Shown here piece after piece: positions 36,106 to 46,292 of a stretch of DNA of 64,000 nucleotides (position 1 is the first letter of the stretch; each line of letters begins with the position of its first letter). Under the pieces are notes generated by a model. That model was not told where the DNA came from, ran no database searches, and saw only the letters and a list, made by a program, of their open reading frames with translations. Source of the DNA: Eutreptiella sp. 'Long Island Sound 2002'. Lineage: Eukaryota; Euglenozoa; Euglenophyceae; Eutreptiales; Eutreptiaceae. The DNA lies in NCBI GenBank assembly GCA_964036045.1, contig OZ038381.1:136368306-136432305 (forward strand), given 5' to 3'. The position numbers and the translations under genes were made by a program.

Positions 36106-39100
36106 TTACGGTGCTATAGCAGCAACCAAATGGACCAACACGTCCTTGACATCCAAAGAAATACCCTTTTTCTTTAGGTAGTCCATCCAGACCGTGGTAT
36201 ACCTCGGCACGAAACTGCTCGGAGGTTCCCACGAGTCCCTGGACGCGGCGAATCCCTTCCATCGGACTTTATAAAGCCTCCCCCCAGGCGTCCCCGGGTC
36301 CGGCTTGTCCGCCAGGATCTTCTCCGCGGTGAAATCGTCGTCCTCACCCTCATCGTCCGAGTCCACATCGCCGGCCGTGAACTCGAAGGTGACGGGACGT
36401 CTGCTGGGGTCTGGTGCTCGGGGACGAAGCTGGGTATGGTCGCGGTCCAGGACCTTGTTATCCCCCACACGAACCGCATACACGTCCTGCCCGACCTTCC
36501 GCACGACTACCCCCGGCACATACCAAGATGCCTGCCGATGCCTGGACAGGACATCCTTGTGGTGCCGCTCCACCCACACGGTGTCTTGAAGAGCATACTT
36601 CTGGACTTTTCCTTGCTTGAAGTACTTGGCCCTCTTGTCATGCTCGTCCTGAAGTGCCTTACACACTTTGGCCGCCGTGTCGTCCGCCTCAGCCATCATG
36701 GCATTCGCATCCCGGGCCACTTTGCCATGGTTCATCCACGGGAGAGTGCGTGACACTCGATCCCGTAGGAACAGGATGCGATGGGGCGATAGTCCAGTGG
36801 GTCCCGGAAGGTCGTGATACGCCTGGAGCACTCTCCACAGCGAGTTATACCAGTTCCGGCCCGGTTCGTCAATGTGCAGCTGGCGGAACTTCTCGAACAT
36901 CTGCCGCCCGGCCACTTCAGCACGGCCATTCGACCGGCTGTGGTACGCCACGGTCTTGGCATGCCGAATCCCCATGTGCTTGCACATCGTCTTGAACCAC
37001 GTCCCCACGAATTGACTGCCCCGATCGCTGCAGATGACAGCTGGGACATCGAAAATCGTCAGCCAATGCCTGATCATGGCATTAGCGACGGTCTTGGCCT
37101 GCAGCCCCACTCCATGCTTGTTCTTCTTGTCCTTCTTCTTGGACTTCTTGCCCGGGACTGCCACGATATACCCGCTGTGCCTGTCCACCGCTAGGATGAC
37201 ACAATCATATGTCTCTCCTTCCACGGTAACCTCCGGCATGGCGAACACATCCATGGCCACGGACCGCATAGGGGCCTCCGGTATAGCCGTATACACCGGG
37301 TTGCCCGCTGTGGAGTGGTTGGGGCTCTTCGTGGCCCGACACACGGCACAGTCGCTGCAGTACCTGTCCAGGATGGCGTAGTACCCCGGAGGGAACTTGA
37401 AACGCCACTCCAGGTCCTGCTGCATTTTGTCTCGGCCCGGATGCATGAGCTGGGCGTTGTGCCAATGGTCAATGAGCTGCTCCACTCGGTTCTCGGGCAC
37501 CAGCAGCTTGTCCTTGAGGAACAACTTGTCGCCATCCTCGGTCAAGCCCTCAGGCCATTCGTCGTCCGACGGGGCGCTCACGGCATTCCAGTACTTGCCC
37601 CAGTGCTCGGATGCCGCGTAGTCATCCGACCAGTCCTCTGTGAGCACCGACCTGACTAGCTCTACAGGGGCCACCATCCATTGCTCGAGGGTTTCCTCTC
37701 GAATAGCTTGGACGCGGGCACCCCGGAACTTGGCCAGGTCCGTACGGTTTGCCATCACCACAAAGCACTTGACCCCTTCTTGCTCCATGACCTTCTCCAT
37801 CTCGATGATGCGCTTGGCCTCCTCGGTCTCCTCGGCGTCGCCATGGCTGGATATGTCCATCCACGCCTTGCCCGCGGGGTAGGCCCAGCGACTGAGGCAA
37901 TCTGCCACAGTGTTGTCCTTCCCCGGTATATACACTACGCTGAGGTCGAACTTGGCGAACGTCTCGTGCCATCGGGCCCTCCTAGCCGCTGGTCCTGAGG
38001 GGGTGTCGACATGCTCCTTGTGCCAGCTCTGTAGGGACTGGTGGTCCGTGCAAACCACCACCGGCTGCAGTCCGATGTGGCCAGATCACTTCCTGAGCGC
38101 ACATACAATGGCGTATGTCTCCTTCTCCCTCGCGGTCCATGTTCGGCGTTGGCCTTCGGCCAGGATCCTGCTCCAAAACGCCACGGGAACATGAGTCCCG
38201 TCGTCCCGGACTTGCTCGAGGACTGCCCCCACGGCATAGTCCGAGGCATCTGTCCGTAGCACGAATCCCTTGTCCGGGTCCACCAGGAACAACCCCAACT
38301 GCCCCAGGAGTCGCTCCTTCAGGCGGTTGAACGCATCCTCAGCCTCAGGGGTCCAGGCAAGCTTCTTCTTGCTCCCCTTCCGGCCATCGAACTTGCCCAC
38401 TTGCAGCATCTTGTGCAGCGGCCCCGACAGTTCTGCATACATCCGGACATAGCCCGAATAGTAGTTGCAGAACCCCATGAAGGACCGGAGTTCGCTGATG
38501 GTCTGGGGCTTCTCCCAGTGGTGCAGGGACGCCAGCTTCCCAGGCATGGGACGGCGTTGCCCGTGACCAACCACGTGACCCGCGAACTCTACTTCCTTCA
38601 CGAAGAGTGAGGCTTTGGTGGGCTTGCACACCATGTTGTGCTTGTCCAACTCGCTGAGCACTCGGCGCAGATCCTTCTCATGCGCGTCGATGAGCTCGTC
38701 CTCAGTCATGTTCTCCGTGCCGGACCCGATGATGATGTCATCCACGAAGGGATCGGCACATTCCCGGACAGGACCGAGTAGGTCCTCCATCATGCGCTGG
38801 AAAACGGCGCTGCCATTCTTGGCACCCATAGGCACCACTTTCCACTGCATGGGCCCAAGCGGCGTCGACATCGCTGTGCAGGGCCTGGAGTCCGGGTGTA
38901 GCGGCATCTGGTGGTAACCGTGTTTCAGGTCCAACACCGTGAAGATCCGCTTTTTCTGTTGCTTTTGGAGGATGGAGTCGATCAGGGGAAGCGAGTACGA
39001 GTCGTGCTCGGTCTGCTCGTTCAAACCTCTGTAATCAACCACCAACCTCCACTCGCCCTTCTCCTTCTTGGGTACGATGAAGGCTGGGCTGGCCCACTCA

Positions 39101-41172
39101 CTGTCGGAGGGTTCGATCCATCCCCGCTCAATGAACTCGGCCAACAGCTTCTTCATGGCCTCGGCCCGATCGCCCTGAAGTTGGTACTCCCGATGACGAT
39201 AGATTTTCGGGTTCGGCTTCAGCTTGATCTTCGCTGTACCAAACCTCCCGCGATCTGGAGGGTTCTTGTTGGCGACGCCACTGAATAGCCGCGGATAGGC
39301 CTTGATCAGCCTCTCCTTCAGCTCGGCGACCTTCGGGTTCTCCTGGGCCTCGTCAGCCGCTTGCTTCGGTATAGATACAACCGACCGCACTGCGGTATAG
39401 GCCTCTTCTGGGTCCGATTCCGACTTCTCCTCGTCCGATATGCCGTCTTCATCGTCGTGGGGAGCTCTTCCCACCGATAATGTTCGAAAATTTGCGGCAT
39501 CGGGCTGGTGACTGTCGCTATCGGCACCCATTCTTGGAAAATCCCATGTTGGTGGGTCCGACCCAACCGGACCATCGTATTGGTCCGCGATGTGGTCCAT
39601 GACCCTCGCCACGAACTCGTCCTTCTCGTACTTGCCGGTGACCAACATCTTGTCATCCCACCAATGCGGAGATGTGACCATGGCCCGCCTCTTCTTGGCT
39701 GCCACACGGTCGTGCATCCCCATCCGCATGTAGTTGACGACGTCGTCGATCTCGGCGTGGGACAGAACGTCAATGCCATCAATTGGCTGATCCGTCCCCT
39801 CCTTGGGCTCAAACATGACCTTCATGGGCACCGCCTCCACCCTACGGATGAATGCTTCATCACCCGTGGGCTGGGCTTGCGCCCCATCCACCAGGAAAGC
39901 CTTGGTGCCCCACGCTTGACCCGGGGAGGGCATTGATACACCCTTGGCGTCGATGAACAACTCCTCCTCTGGCCCGAATGACATCTCGTTCAGGGTGATG
40001 GAGTCCAGCGTCGACTTGAGAACCTCCAGCGGACATGGGGTGGAACCTATGCCGGTTATGACCAGGATCCCCTTCGCCCTATCCGCGATGATCTTCTCCA
40101 CCGTACGTCTGGTGTTATCCAGGGAGCCATGCCAATACATGGGTCCCCACTCCTTCAAACCCCAATGCCTGTGCCAGGCTGAGTCTCCTCGATGCCAATG
40201 CCTCCTACACTTCCGCAGAAGTGGGGCATCCCAGGAAGCGAAGACGTCCGTCTCGGGCACTTCAGCTCCCAGCGTCTGAATCATCCTGGTGTACACCTGC
40301 GGGGCCATTCCATACTCCGTGAGCTGAACTCCACGGTCTCCTCTGGACTTGACACCCACAGCTTGCACCGCTCGGACGATCCGATCCTCTTCCTCAGCGT
40401 TCCATTGGGATGACCCGCACGCATAATCCGTGGACAGCCATGTGAGGCATTCATCGTCCTCCCGGACCAGTGTTGCGCGATGGGGAAGGGCTCCAATGGC
40501 GTTGGCCACCATGAAGTCGTACCCCATGATCATATCCCAATCAGTAATGTCGGCCACATAGAAGTTCCCGGATAGAGTGCTTCTCTTCGCCTGATCAGGG
40601 CGGTTCAAGCGCTCATGCTCCCAGAATTCCATACTGATGGTGGCCTCATGGGTGCCACCACCCATAATCTCTCCGTTGGCGACCTTCAGGCGGACCGGTC
40701 TCCGGCTGGGCTGCAGGAATTCCTCCTTGAACAACCCTCTCCGGACCAGGCTCACCTGGGCACCCGTATCCACCAACACATCCACCACCTTCTCCTCTCG
40801 TCCGCACCGTACTCGCACTTTCAAGTGCAGCTGCCGCTCGTCGCCATGAGGTGTATGGACGACTCTCACGGCATGCAACTCTAGCACGTCCGGGTGCATC
40901 AGGACTTCAAGGGTATGGTCACGGATGGTGTAGATCTTGGGTTGGTCCTGCCCGTCCACGGGGCTCTCCGTGGTCGCTCCTTCCTTCTTGCCATGTCCCG
41001 TACCCACATGTACTTCCCTTGGCAGGGCGCTCCAGGGGTTGGGAGTGGCGAAACTCAGTGGTTTTGGCTCTTCCGGAGCCTTCTTCGGCACCCGATGTGC
41101 CTTCGCCTTCTCAGGGATTCCACTGATTTTCGGAGGAGAGACCTCCGAGGTCCCACTCCCGTGGGGGCTCCT
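36106..41172 (-). pseudogene. Family-1 Pol polyprotein, copy C, one nonsense codon
   Basis: Same frame as Gag after the UAG. From the in-frame GTG at 41091 (residue 1): protease with DTGAQ at 108-112; an extra module with TDVFAS at 281-286, a His-rich stretch 295-310 and GILVITGIG near 341; reverse transcriptase about 620-850 with VLDLKHGYHQMP (Asp721) and FVDD (782-785); RNase H with TDAS near 947. A TGA at 38086-38088 replaces a Trp that A and B keep. The frame continues to the integrase: an H-x3/5-H..CSDCAVC zinc region, the catalytic Asp in MDVF/AVDRHSG, and SDRGSQF..NGRAE with 35 residues between Asp and Glu. A chromodomain (FTAEKIL..YKVRWKGF..SWEP) ends it. Apart from the one TGA it is uninterrupted. 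It would copy the RNA and insert the DNA into chromatin. Confidence 0.9.
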
Positions 41173-44100
41173 CTAGACTTGGCTTCCCGCAGCCCCTTCC
41201 GGCTGCGATCCGCCAGGACTTTGTCCTCCACTTTGCTGGGCTTTGAGTTCCGCCAACGTCCTCAACATGTCCTCAGCAACTTCCTCGATCGACCTCACTC
41301 GTCGGTCTTGGCCAGGTCCACCACCATAGCCTCTTCCTCCGCCTTTTCCTTGGCCTTTGCCTTGGCCTTTTCCCCCGTCTCCGCCCTTCGCCTTCCAGTC
41401 GGAAATCCGCTGTTCCTTGGGCTTCTTCTCGGGGTGAGCGGCGAAGTAGGCCTTCTTGTCCGCCTCATACACCTTGCACTGACGGTGGTCGTGTGCATGG
41501 TTGTGTCCCTTGCCATAACAGACCCAGCACCCATCGTGCTGAGACCTGTACTCTCGGAACGAGAGCGGTGGGTTCCCGATCCTCCTTGGTCCTTCTCTGT
41601 TCTTCCTGGGTCCCACCTGGCTCCATCTGGACCGATCCTGCCCATGGTTCTTCACGTTGTGCGCTACGAACGCGAAGAAATGGGCCTCCTCGTGATCCTC
41701 CCGGGACCAGTGGTCTTGGCCACTTCCACTTCCATCCTCCGCGGAGTTGGCCGTGTCCTCCTGGATCTCCCGATGATGGCGGTCGTCTCGGTGTCCTCGT
41801 TGTCCATGACCATGCCGATCCTGCACGTGGGCCTCGTTCTTCGCATTGAGCTTCAACCCCACCGTGATGTACTTCACGATCTCGTCCAGGCTCATGCGAG
41901 CGAAGATGACTTGCATCTTCAGCGGCTCCCCGCGCCTCCACTCCACGTTGTTGAGGCGCAGCAACCTTTGCCCCATGGAGTCCCCGAATACCTCCACGTA
42001 CACGGCGTTCTTCAGGCCCAACATCCGGTCAGGTTCGCCCAGGTTCCTCCTGAAGAACTCCATGATACCCGCATGGGTATCCTCCGCCGCCATAATCCTC
42101 ACCGCCAACCGTCGTTTGGCGCGCTTCTTCTCCTCGTCCTCCACTCTCCTCTTCCAGCTGCCGGGGAGGACGTCCTTCAGCAAGTGGCGGATCTCACTGG
42201 CCTCGTTCCAGTCTTCCACCAACTTGAGGCATCTGCGGTACTTCCGCAGATACCGGTTCCACTCCCGGACCCGCAACTCACCGCGGTCCAGCGGCAGTGG
42301 AATGGACCACAGGTCCTCCAGCTTCTGGTTTGGAGCGTCCACCCGCTCCTCGTCCTCCAACCACTGGAGGCAGGCCTGCTCCGTCCGGATCAATCCTTCC
42401 CGGATCTGATCCCGCAGCTCCTCCTTCAGGTCCTGCGCCAAGCGGTGTGGGAATGTCCGGCACACCCACTTGTCCCGCGGCGCTCCCCGCATCTCGCCGA
42501 CGACCTCCTCGGCGAAGTCCTCCCAGTCCAGGATGAAGTCATCCAGGTTGGACGGGTTCCCGTCGTAATAGGGGATTTTGATTCCCCTGAGGTCGTCGAT
42601 CCTGATGGCGTCTCCAACGTCTCCAGCCACCACTCCACCGAGACGGATACCACCTGTGGCCGGGGGGTGTGAGTACACTCCCCGTACATCCCTCTCCTCC
42701 ATGGAGTGCGGTCCAGTTGGGCCTGAACCCATGGGGTTTGGAATGCGGGAAGGACTTCTTCCATCGGCCGTCCATATCCCCGTATTGGGGTCCTTCGCCC
42801 ACAGATTTCCGCTGGGATGCCCTCGACCATGTCCGTCGGCCCTTCCCATGGTTTGCCCCTGCGTGGTCTGGTTCTGGATCTCCTCTTCCGCATAAACTGC
42901 ATAGGTAGTCGTGGATGGCGGTAGATCCTGGGCGGCGTGGGACATCTGCACTGTCAGGCTCCTCGGGTCCGTGGCCACGTGCCCTTCCCGCCTGGACCCA
43001 GCCGGTGCCGTGTGTTCCCCGAGCATTGTTGACTCGCTGAACAGGGGAACAAACGGCAGCGCACCCGGGTCAACACGCGGAGGCGCGTAGGGTGCCTCTG
43101 CAGGGCCGCCCATGGGTTTCTCCATGGCGCTCCTGAGGGTCTTAACCCGCTCCACCAGCTCTACCGCGGCCGGCTTTGCCGGGAGCTCCGGACCCGAGGC
43201 GAGGGGCTGTCGCTCCTCTAGCCTTCTCAGGCGTCCCGACATGTCCTCCACTAAGTGGAGGAGGCTGTCCACCACTTGCTGCTGCTTCTGCAGGGCCAGC
43301 TCCAGATTCTCCCGGTACCGGGCCTGATCCGCTCGCAGCTCCTCCATGTGGTTCTCCGCGGCCGACTGGTCATCCAGAATCCCCGCGACGTCCTCCTCTA
43401 GAGCATCCTTGGCGTTTTCCAGGCGGTCCAGATGGTTCACGATGGCGTCCATCCCCATCTTCGGGTACTTGCCCATGAGGAAGGACACGTGCTCGCAGTG
43501 GCACGCAGCGTGCTTTCCGCCGAATTCAGCACATCCCGCGGTTCCCGGCACCTCAGACTCATCGCCCATAGGCGTATCGCCTATGGCGTCCGTCTCTGGG
43601 CCCGTGTGCCGGGGCACAGGTGCCGTCCGGGCCCTGGCTGGCCTCTCCAAGCCCTCGGCGTCGTGCTGCAGGGCGGGCTCGGGGGCCGTATGCGCCCTGG
43701 CGATCGGCGCGGACATCTCCGGCTCCAAAGGTGGCTCGTGGGCTGTCCGATAGCCCTCGGAGTGCCCCTCGGATTCCCACAGCCTGACCGGGCTGGGGTC
43801 CGTGTCCATAGCCCCGGCGTCCCTTGCCGCGGACTTGGGTGACCCGCGCTTCCGGTAGCGCCGGGCCCGTCCTCCACTGCTGCCTGAATGGCATGCCTCA
43901 TCAGAGTCCTCCGCGGCGGAGAGGAGGTTGCATGCCTTTCGGCAGCGACGCTCACACATGGAGACGAGGTCCTCCATGTCACGTCCTCCTCTTCCCGAGT
44001 GTCGTTCTTCTCTTCGGGCTTCAAATTCCGGAGTTCGCCATGCTCTTGAACGTCTCGGTCCTTCTATGGCTCTAATCTCCGGCGTGGTCCCCACCGAGTC

Positions 44101-44283
44101 CACAATACGCACCCGGGGCGTACTTGGGCAGGGCTCATGAGGGCCCAAGTCCCCGGGTCGGCGGTTGGTAGGGGCAGCAGGTAAGCCTCTGCTACCATAA
44201 AGAAGGTCCCTACCAGGACCGGCCCCCGCTGTGCCCCTTCCGCCAGTAATCCCCGCTGACTTGCTCCGGATCAATGCTTGCAT
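41173..44283 (-). CDS. Family-1 Gag, copy C, intact 1,036 codons
   Basis: The longest intact Gag here. It begins with ATG at 44283, about 85 bp inside the LTR, and reads through the primer site without a stop; a downstream Met (for example MEDLVSMCERR, around residue 100) could be the real start. Residues about 250-350 include a CHCEH cluster and a coiled coil rich in Leu/Glu. Residues about 560-725 form the capsid-like domain (IPYYDGNPSNLDDFILDWEDFAEEV..). A CWVCYGKGHNHAHDHRQC knuckle lies near residue 918, then a Gly/Lys/Gln tail. It ends at TAG 41173-41175, followed in frame by Pol. Predicted to assemble the virus-like particle and package RNA. Confidence 0.85.
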   Translation of the reverse strand: MQALIRSKSAGITGGRGTAGAGPGRDLLYGSRGLPAAPTNRRPGDLGPHEPCPSTPRVRIVDSVGTTPEIRAIEGPRRSRAWRTPEFEARREERHSGRGGRDMEDLVSMCERRCRKACNLLSAAEDSDEACHSGSSGGRARRYRKRGSPKSAARDAGAMDTDPSPVRLWESEGHSEGYRTAHEPPLEPEMSAPIARAHTAPEPALQHDAEGLERPARARTAPVPRHTGPETDAIGDTPMGDESEVPGTAGCAEFGGKHAACHCEHVSFLMGKYPKMGMDAIVNHLDRLENAKDALEEDVAGILDDQSAAENHMEELRADQARYRENLELALQKQQQVVDSLLHLVEDMSGRLRRLEERQPLASGPELPAKPAAVELVERVKTLRSAMEKPMGGPAEAPYAPPRVDPGALPFVPLFSESTMLGEHTAPAGSRREGHVATDPRSLTVQMSHAAQDLPPSTTTYAVYAEEEIQNQTTQGQTMGRADGHGRGHPSGNLWAKDPNTGIWTADGRSPSRIPNPMGSGPTGPHSMEERDVRGVYSHPPATGGIRLGGVVAGDVGDAIRIDDLRGIKIPYYDGNPSNLDDFILDWEDFAEEVVGEMRGAPRDKWVCRTFPHRLAQDLKEELRDQIREGLIRTEQACLQWLEDEERVDAPNQKLEDLWSIPLPLDRGELRVREWNRYLRKYRRCLKLVEDWNEASEIRHLLKDVLPGSWKRRVEDEEKKRAKRRLAVRIMAAEDTHAGIMEFFRRNLGEPDRMLGLKNAVYVEVFGDSMGQRLLRLNNVEWRRGEPLKMQVIFARMSLDEIVKYITVGLKLNAKNEAHVQDRHGHGQRGHRDDRHHREIQEDTANSAEDGSGSGQDHWSREDHEEAHFFAFVAHNVKNHGQDRSRWSQVGPRKNREGPRRIGNPPLSFREYRSQHDGCWVCYGKGHNHAHDHRQCKVYEADKKAYFAAHPEKKPKEQRISDWKAKGGDGGKGQGKGQGKGGGRGYGGGPGQDRRVRSIEEVAEDMLRTLAELKAQQSGGQSPGGSQPEGAAGSQV
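44185..44197 (-). promoter_or_regulatory. tRNA-iMet primer-binding site, copy C
   Basis: On the minus strand TGGTAGCAGAGGC, immediately after the LTR and inside the Gag open frame. Confidence 0.75.
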
Positions 44284-44383
44284 TTATCAAAATCCAGGGT
44301 CCAAAACCAAAAATATAGAAAATAGAAAATACAATCCTCCTTCAACCCTGAATGGCAACCAGATCACACAAATCCAACAATAA

Positions 44384-44942
44384 TGACGCAGATTCGGTAT
44401 GCCTCCCTGCTGGCCACCAAGTGGCTTATTGAGAGGCTCGGCAACAGATCGTCGGCAGGCCGGCAACATACCGGCAGGCCGAGCCGCAGGCGCCGCAAAA
44501 TGGGACGCGTAATCCCCGTGCCAGCGTCAGATCACAGAAAAAAGGGCACATGTCGCCTGTTGACAGTGCAGTGTAAATACCTTGTGTGTTTTTATGCATT
44601 TTATTATTACATTCTGTCCTCCCTGCATTTTGCAGCTCAGAATGTGTCAGGGTGGACAAGGCCCGTACAAGAATTTGTGCAACACTGAGCCAAATCTGCT
44701 TCAAAAGGTCTTCATGCTCCGTGTCTTATGCTGATGGAGGACAGTATTGGAGGGTTTTCACGAAACTGGACTGGTTCACGAGTTTTGGAGAAAATGCAAA
44801 AGGAGTATTTGGTCAAAAATCAACATCGCAACGGCGAAGGGTTTTCGATCAGTTGACTGAAAGCAGCGGAGCTCGGGCAAAAGGCAACAAGGCCGGCGGT
44901 GTCAAGGAGGGTGTCTAGCGTGACCCCCAGCAACCCGCTTCA
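44384..44942 (+). repeat. F4 5' LTR, 559 bp
   Basis: Bounded by TG and CA. Contains GTACAAGAATTT at 44665-44676 followed by GTGCAA, the complement of the primer site next to this LTR. Confidence 0.9.
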
Positions 44943-44954
44943 AAATTCTTGTAC
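44943..44954 (+). promoter_or_regulatory. F4 self-priming-type primer-binding site
   Basis: AAATTCTTGTAC directly follows the 5' LTR and is the exact reverse complement of GTACAAGAATTT at 44665-44676 in the LTR. No tRNA-type TGG site is present at this position. If the RNA begins at about 44665, its first 12 nt would anneal here. Confidence 0.7.
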
Positions 44955-45722
44955 TCCGACGTACGCCCGTCCCAGCCCTTACGTGGAAACATGCCGAGAC
45001 GATCAGTGTCAGCGTGCGGCCGAGAAGAGACACGCAGCGGTTTGCGGCAGATGGCGGCAGCGCCAGCGAAGGTCCCAGACAGGCGCCACGGTCGACGACG
45101 AGCACGTGCCAGCGTTGGCAGTGCTGTAGCAACGCGTGCGAAGTCCCAGCAAGTTCGGCAGTGCACCAGCGTCAAGTACGACGCAGCACGATCGATCTCA
45201 AGTCCCAGCGAGGTGTACCAATTTGTTGGAGCCGCGCCAAAGCACAGAGGAAGGACTGGACGTGGGATTCCAGTTGAAGGCCACGGAGCGTGCGGCCGAT
45301 GTCAAGACCTGGGGTCTACGCTTCGATACGACGGGGTACGATGGCCCAAGACACAGAGGAAGGACCAGTGTATCAGGGCACTGGTTGAGACTCGCACGGA
45401 GAATGGACTGGGTAATAGGATCTGTTAAGGTTTTTTTTAGCATCTGTGCGTGTATGGCCCAGATGGGCGCATATATAGCTGGGCCGATTTTAGTCGCGCC
45501 CTGGCTGCCAGGAGATGGCTTGAGTGACACCTTGGCTCTGCACAGTGCCGCTGGGTTTCTGTACCCGTGCTTGGTGCATACTGGGCAAGGTGGTTAGCCG
45601 TGTACCTTCGGGTCATGGGGTATCCAGTCGAATTTTTTTTTTCCATACAGGTCGAGCGTAAGCAGTGTGCCTCGCCTCTTCCTGGAGCTATGTGTGTTTG
45701 CATAGCGCCACACAAAGCTTTT
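44955..45722 (+). other. F4 interior, no gene
   Basis: G/C-rich sequence with several open frames, the longest about 159 codons, Arg-rich and without domain signatures. The motif CACAGAGGAAGGAC occurs twice (near 45244 and 45352). Probably non-coding packaging or spacer sequence. Confidence 0.55.
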
Positions 45723-45733
45723 AAGGAGGGGGG
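45723..45733 (+). promoter_or_regulatory. F4 polypurine tract
   Basis: AAGGAGGGGGG lies directly against the 3' LTR start and fixes the plus orientation. Confidence 0.75.
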
Positions 45734-46292
45734 TGACGCAGATTCGGTATGCCTCCCTGCTGGCCACCAAGTGGCTTATTGAGAGGCTCGGCAACAGATC
45801 GTCGGCAGGCCGGCAACATACCGGCAGGCCGAGCCGCAGGCGCCGCAAAATGGGACGCGTAATCCCCGTGCCAGCGTCAGATCACAGAAAAAAGGGCACA
45901 TGTCGCCTGTTGACAGTGCAGTGTAAATACCTTGTGTGTTTTTATGCATTTTATTACTACATTCTGTCCTCCCTGCATTTTGCAGCTCAGAATGTGTCAG
46001 GGTGGACAAGGCCCGTACAAGAATTTGTGCAACACTGAGCCAAATCTGCTTCAAAAGGTCTTCATGCTCCGTGTCTTATGCTGATGGAGGACAGTATTGG
46101 AGGGTTTTCACGAAACTGGACTGGTTCACGAGTTTTGGAGAAAATGCAAAAGGAGTATTTGGTCAAAAATCAACATCGCAACGGCGAAGGGTTTTCGATC
46201 AGTTGACTGAAAGCAGCGGAGCTCGGGCAAAAGGCAACAAGGCCGGCGGTGTCAAGGAGGGTGTCTAGCGTGACCCCCAGCAACCCGCTTCA
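45734..46292 (+). repeat. F4 3' LTR, 559 bp
   Basis: Nearly identical to 44384-44942 and followed by the ATAA target duplication. Confidence 0.9.

Larger units (their letters stand above)
44384..46292 (+). mobile_element. Non-autonomous LTR element F4
   Basis: A 1,909-bp insertion in C's 5' LTR with a 4-bp target duplication ATAA (44380-44383 and 46293-46296). Two 559-bp LTRs, TGACGCAG..CCGCTTCA, differ at about one base (near 44615/45966), so it is the youngest insertion in the window. The interior of about 790 bp has no recognisable gene. The ends resemble F3: TGAYGCAG at one end, and GACCC..AACC..GCTTCA at the other. Confidence 0.9.

Noticed and set aside
40894-42672. 592-codon plus-strand ORF across C gag-pol
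   Set aside because: Antisense shadow of the real minus-strand genes.
44949-45428. 159-codon ORF in the F4 interior
   Set aside because: Arg-rich, no domain, uses arbitrary frames in G/C-rich DNA; no sign of selection visible.
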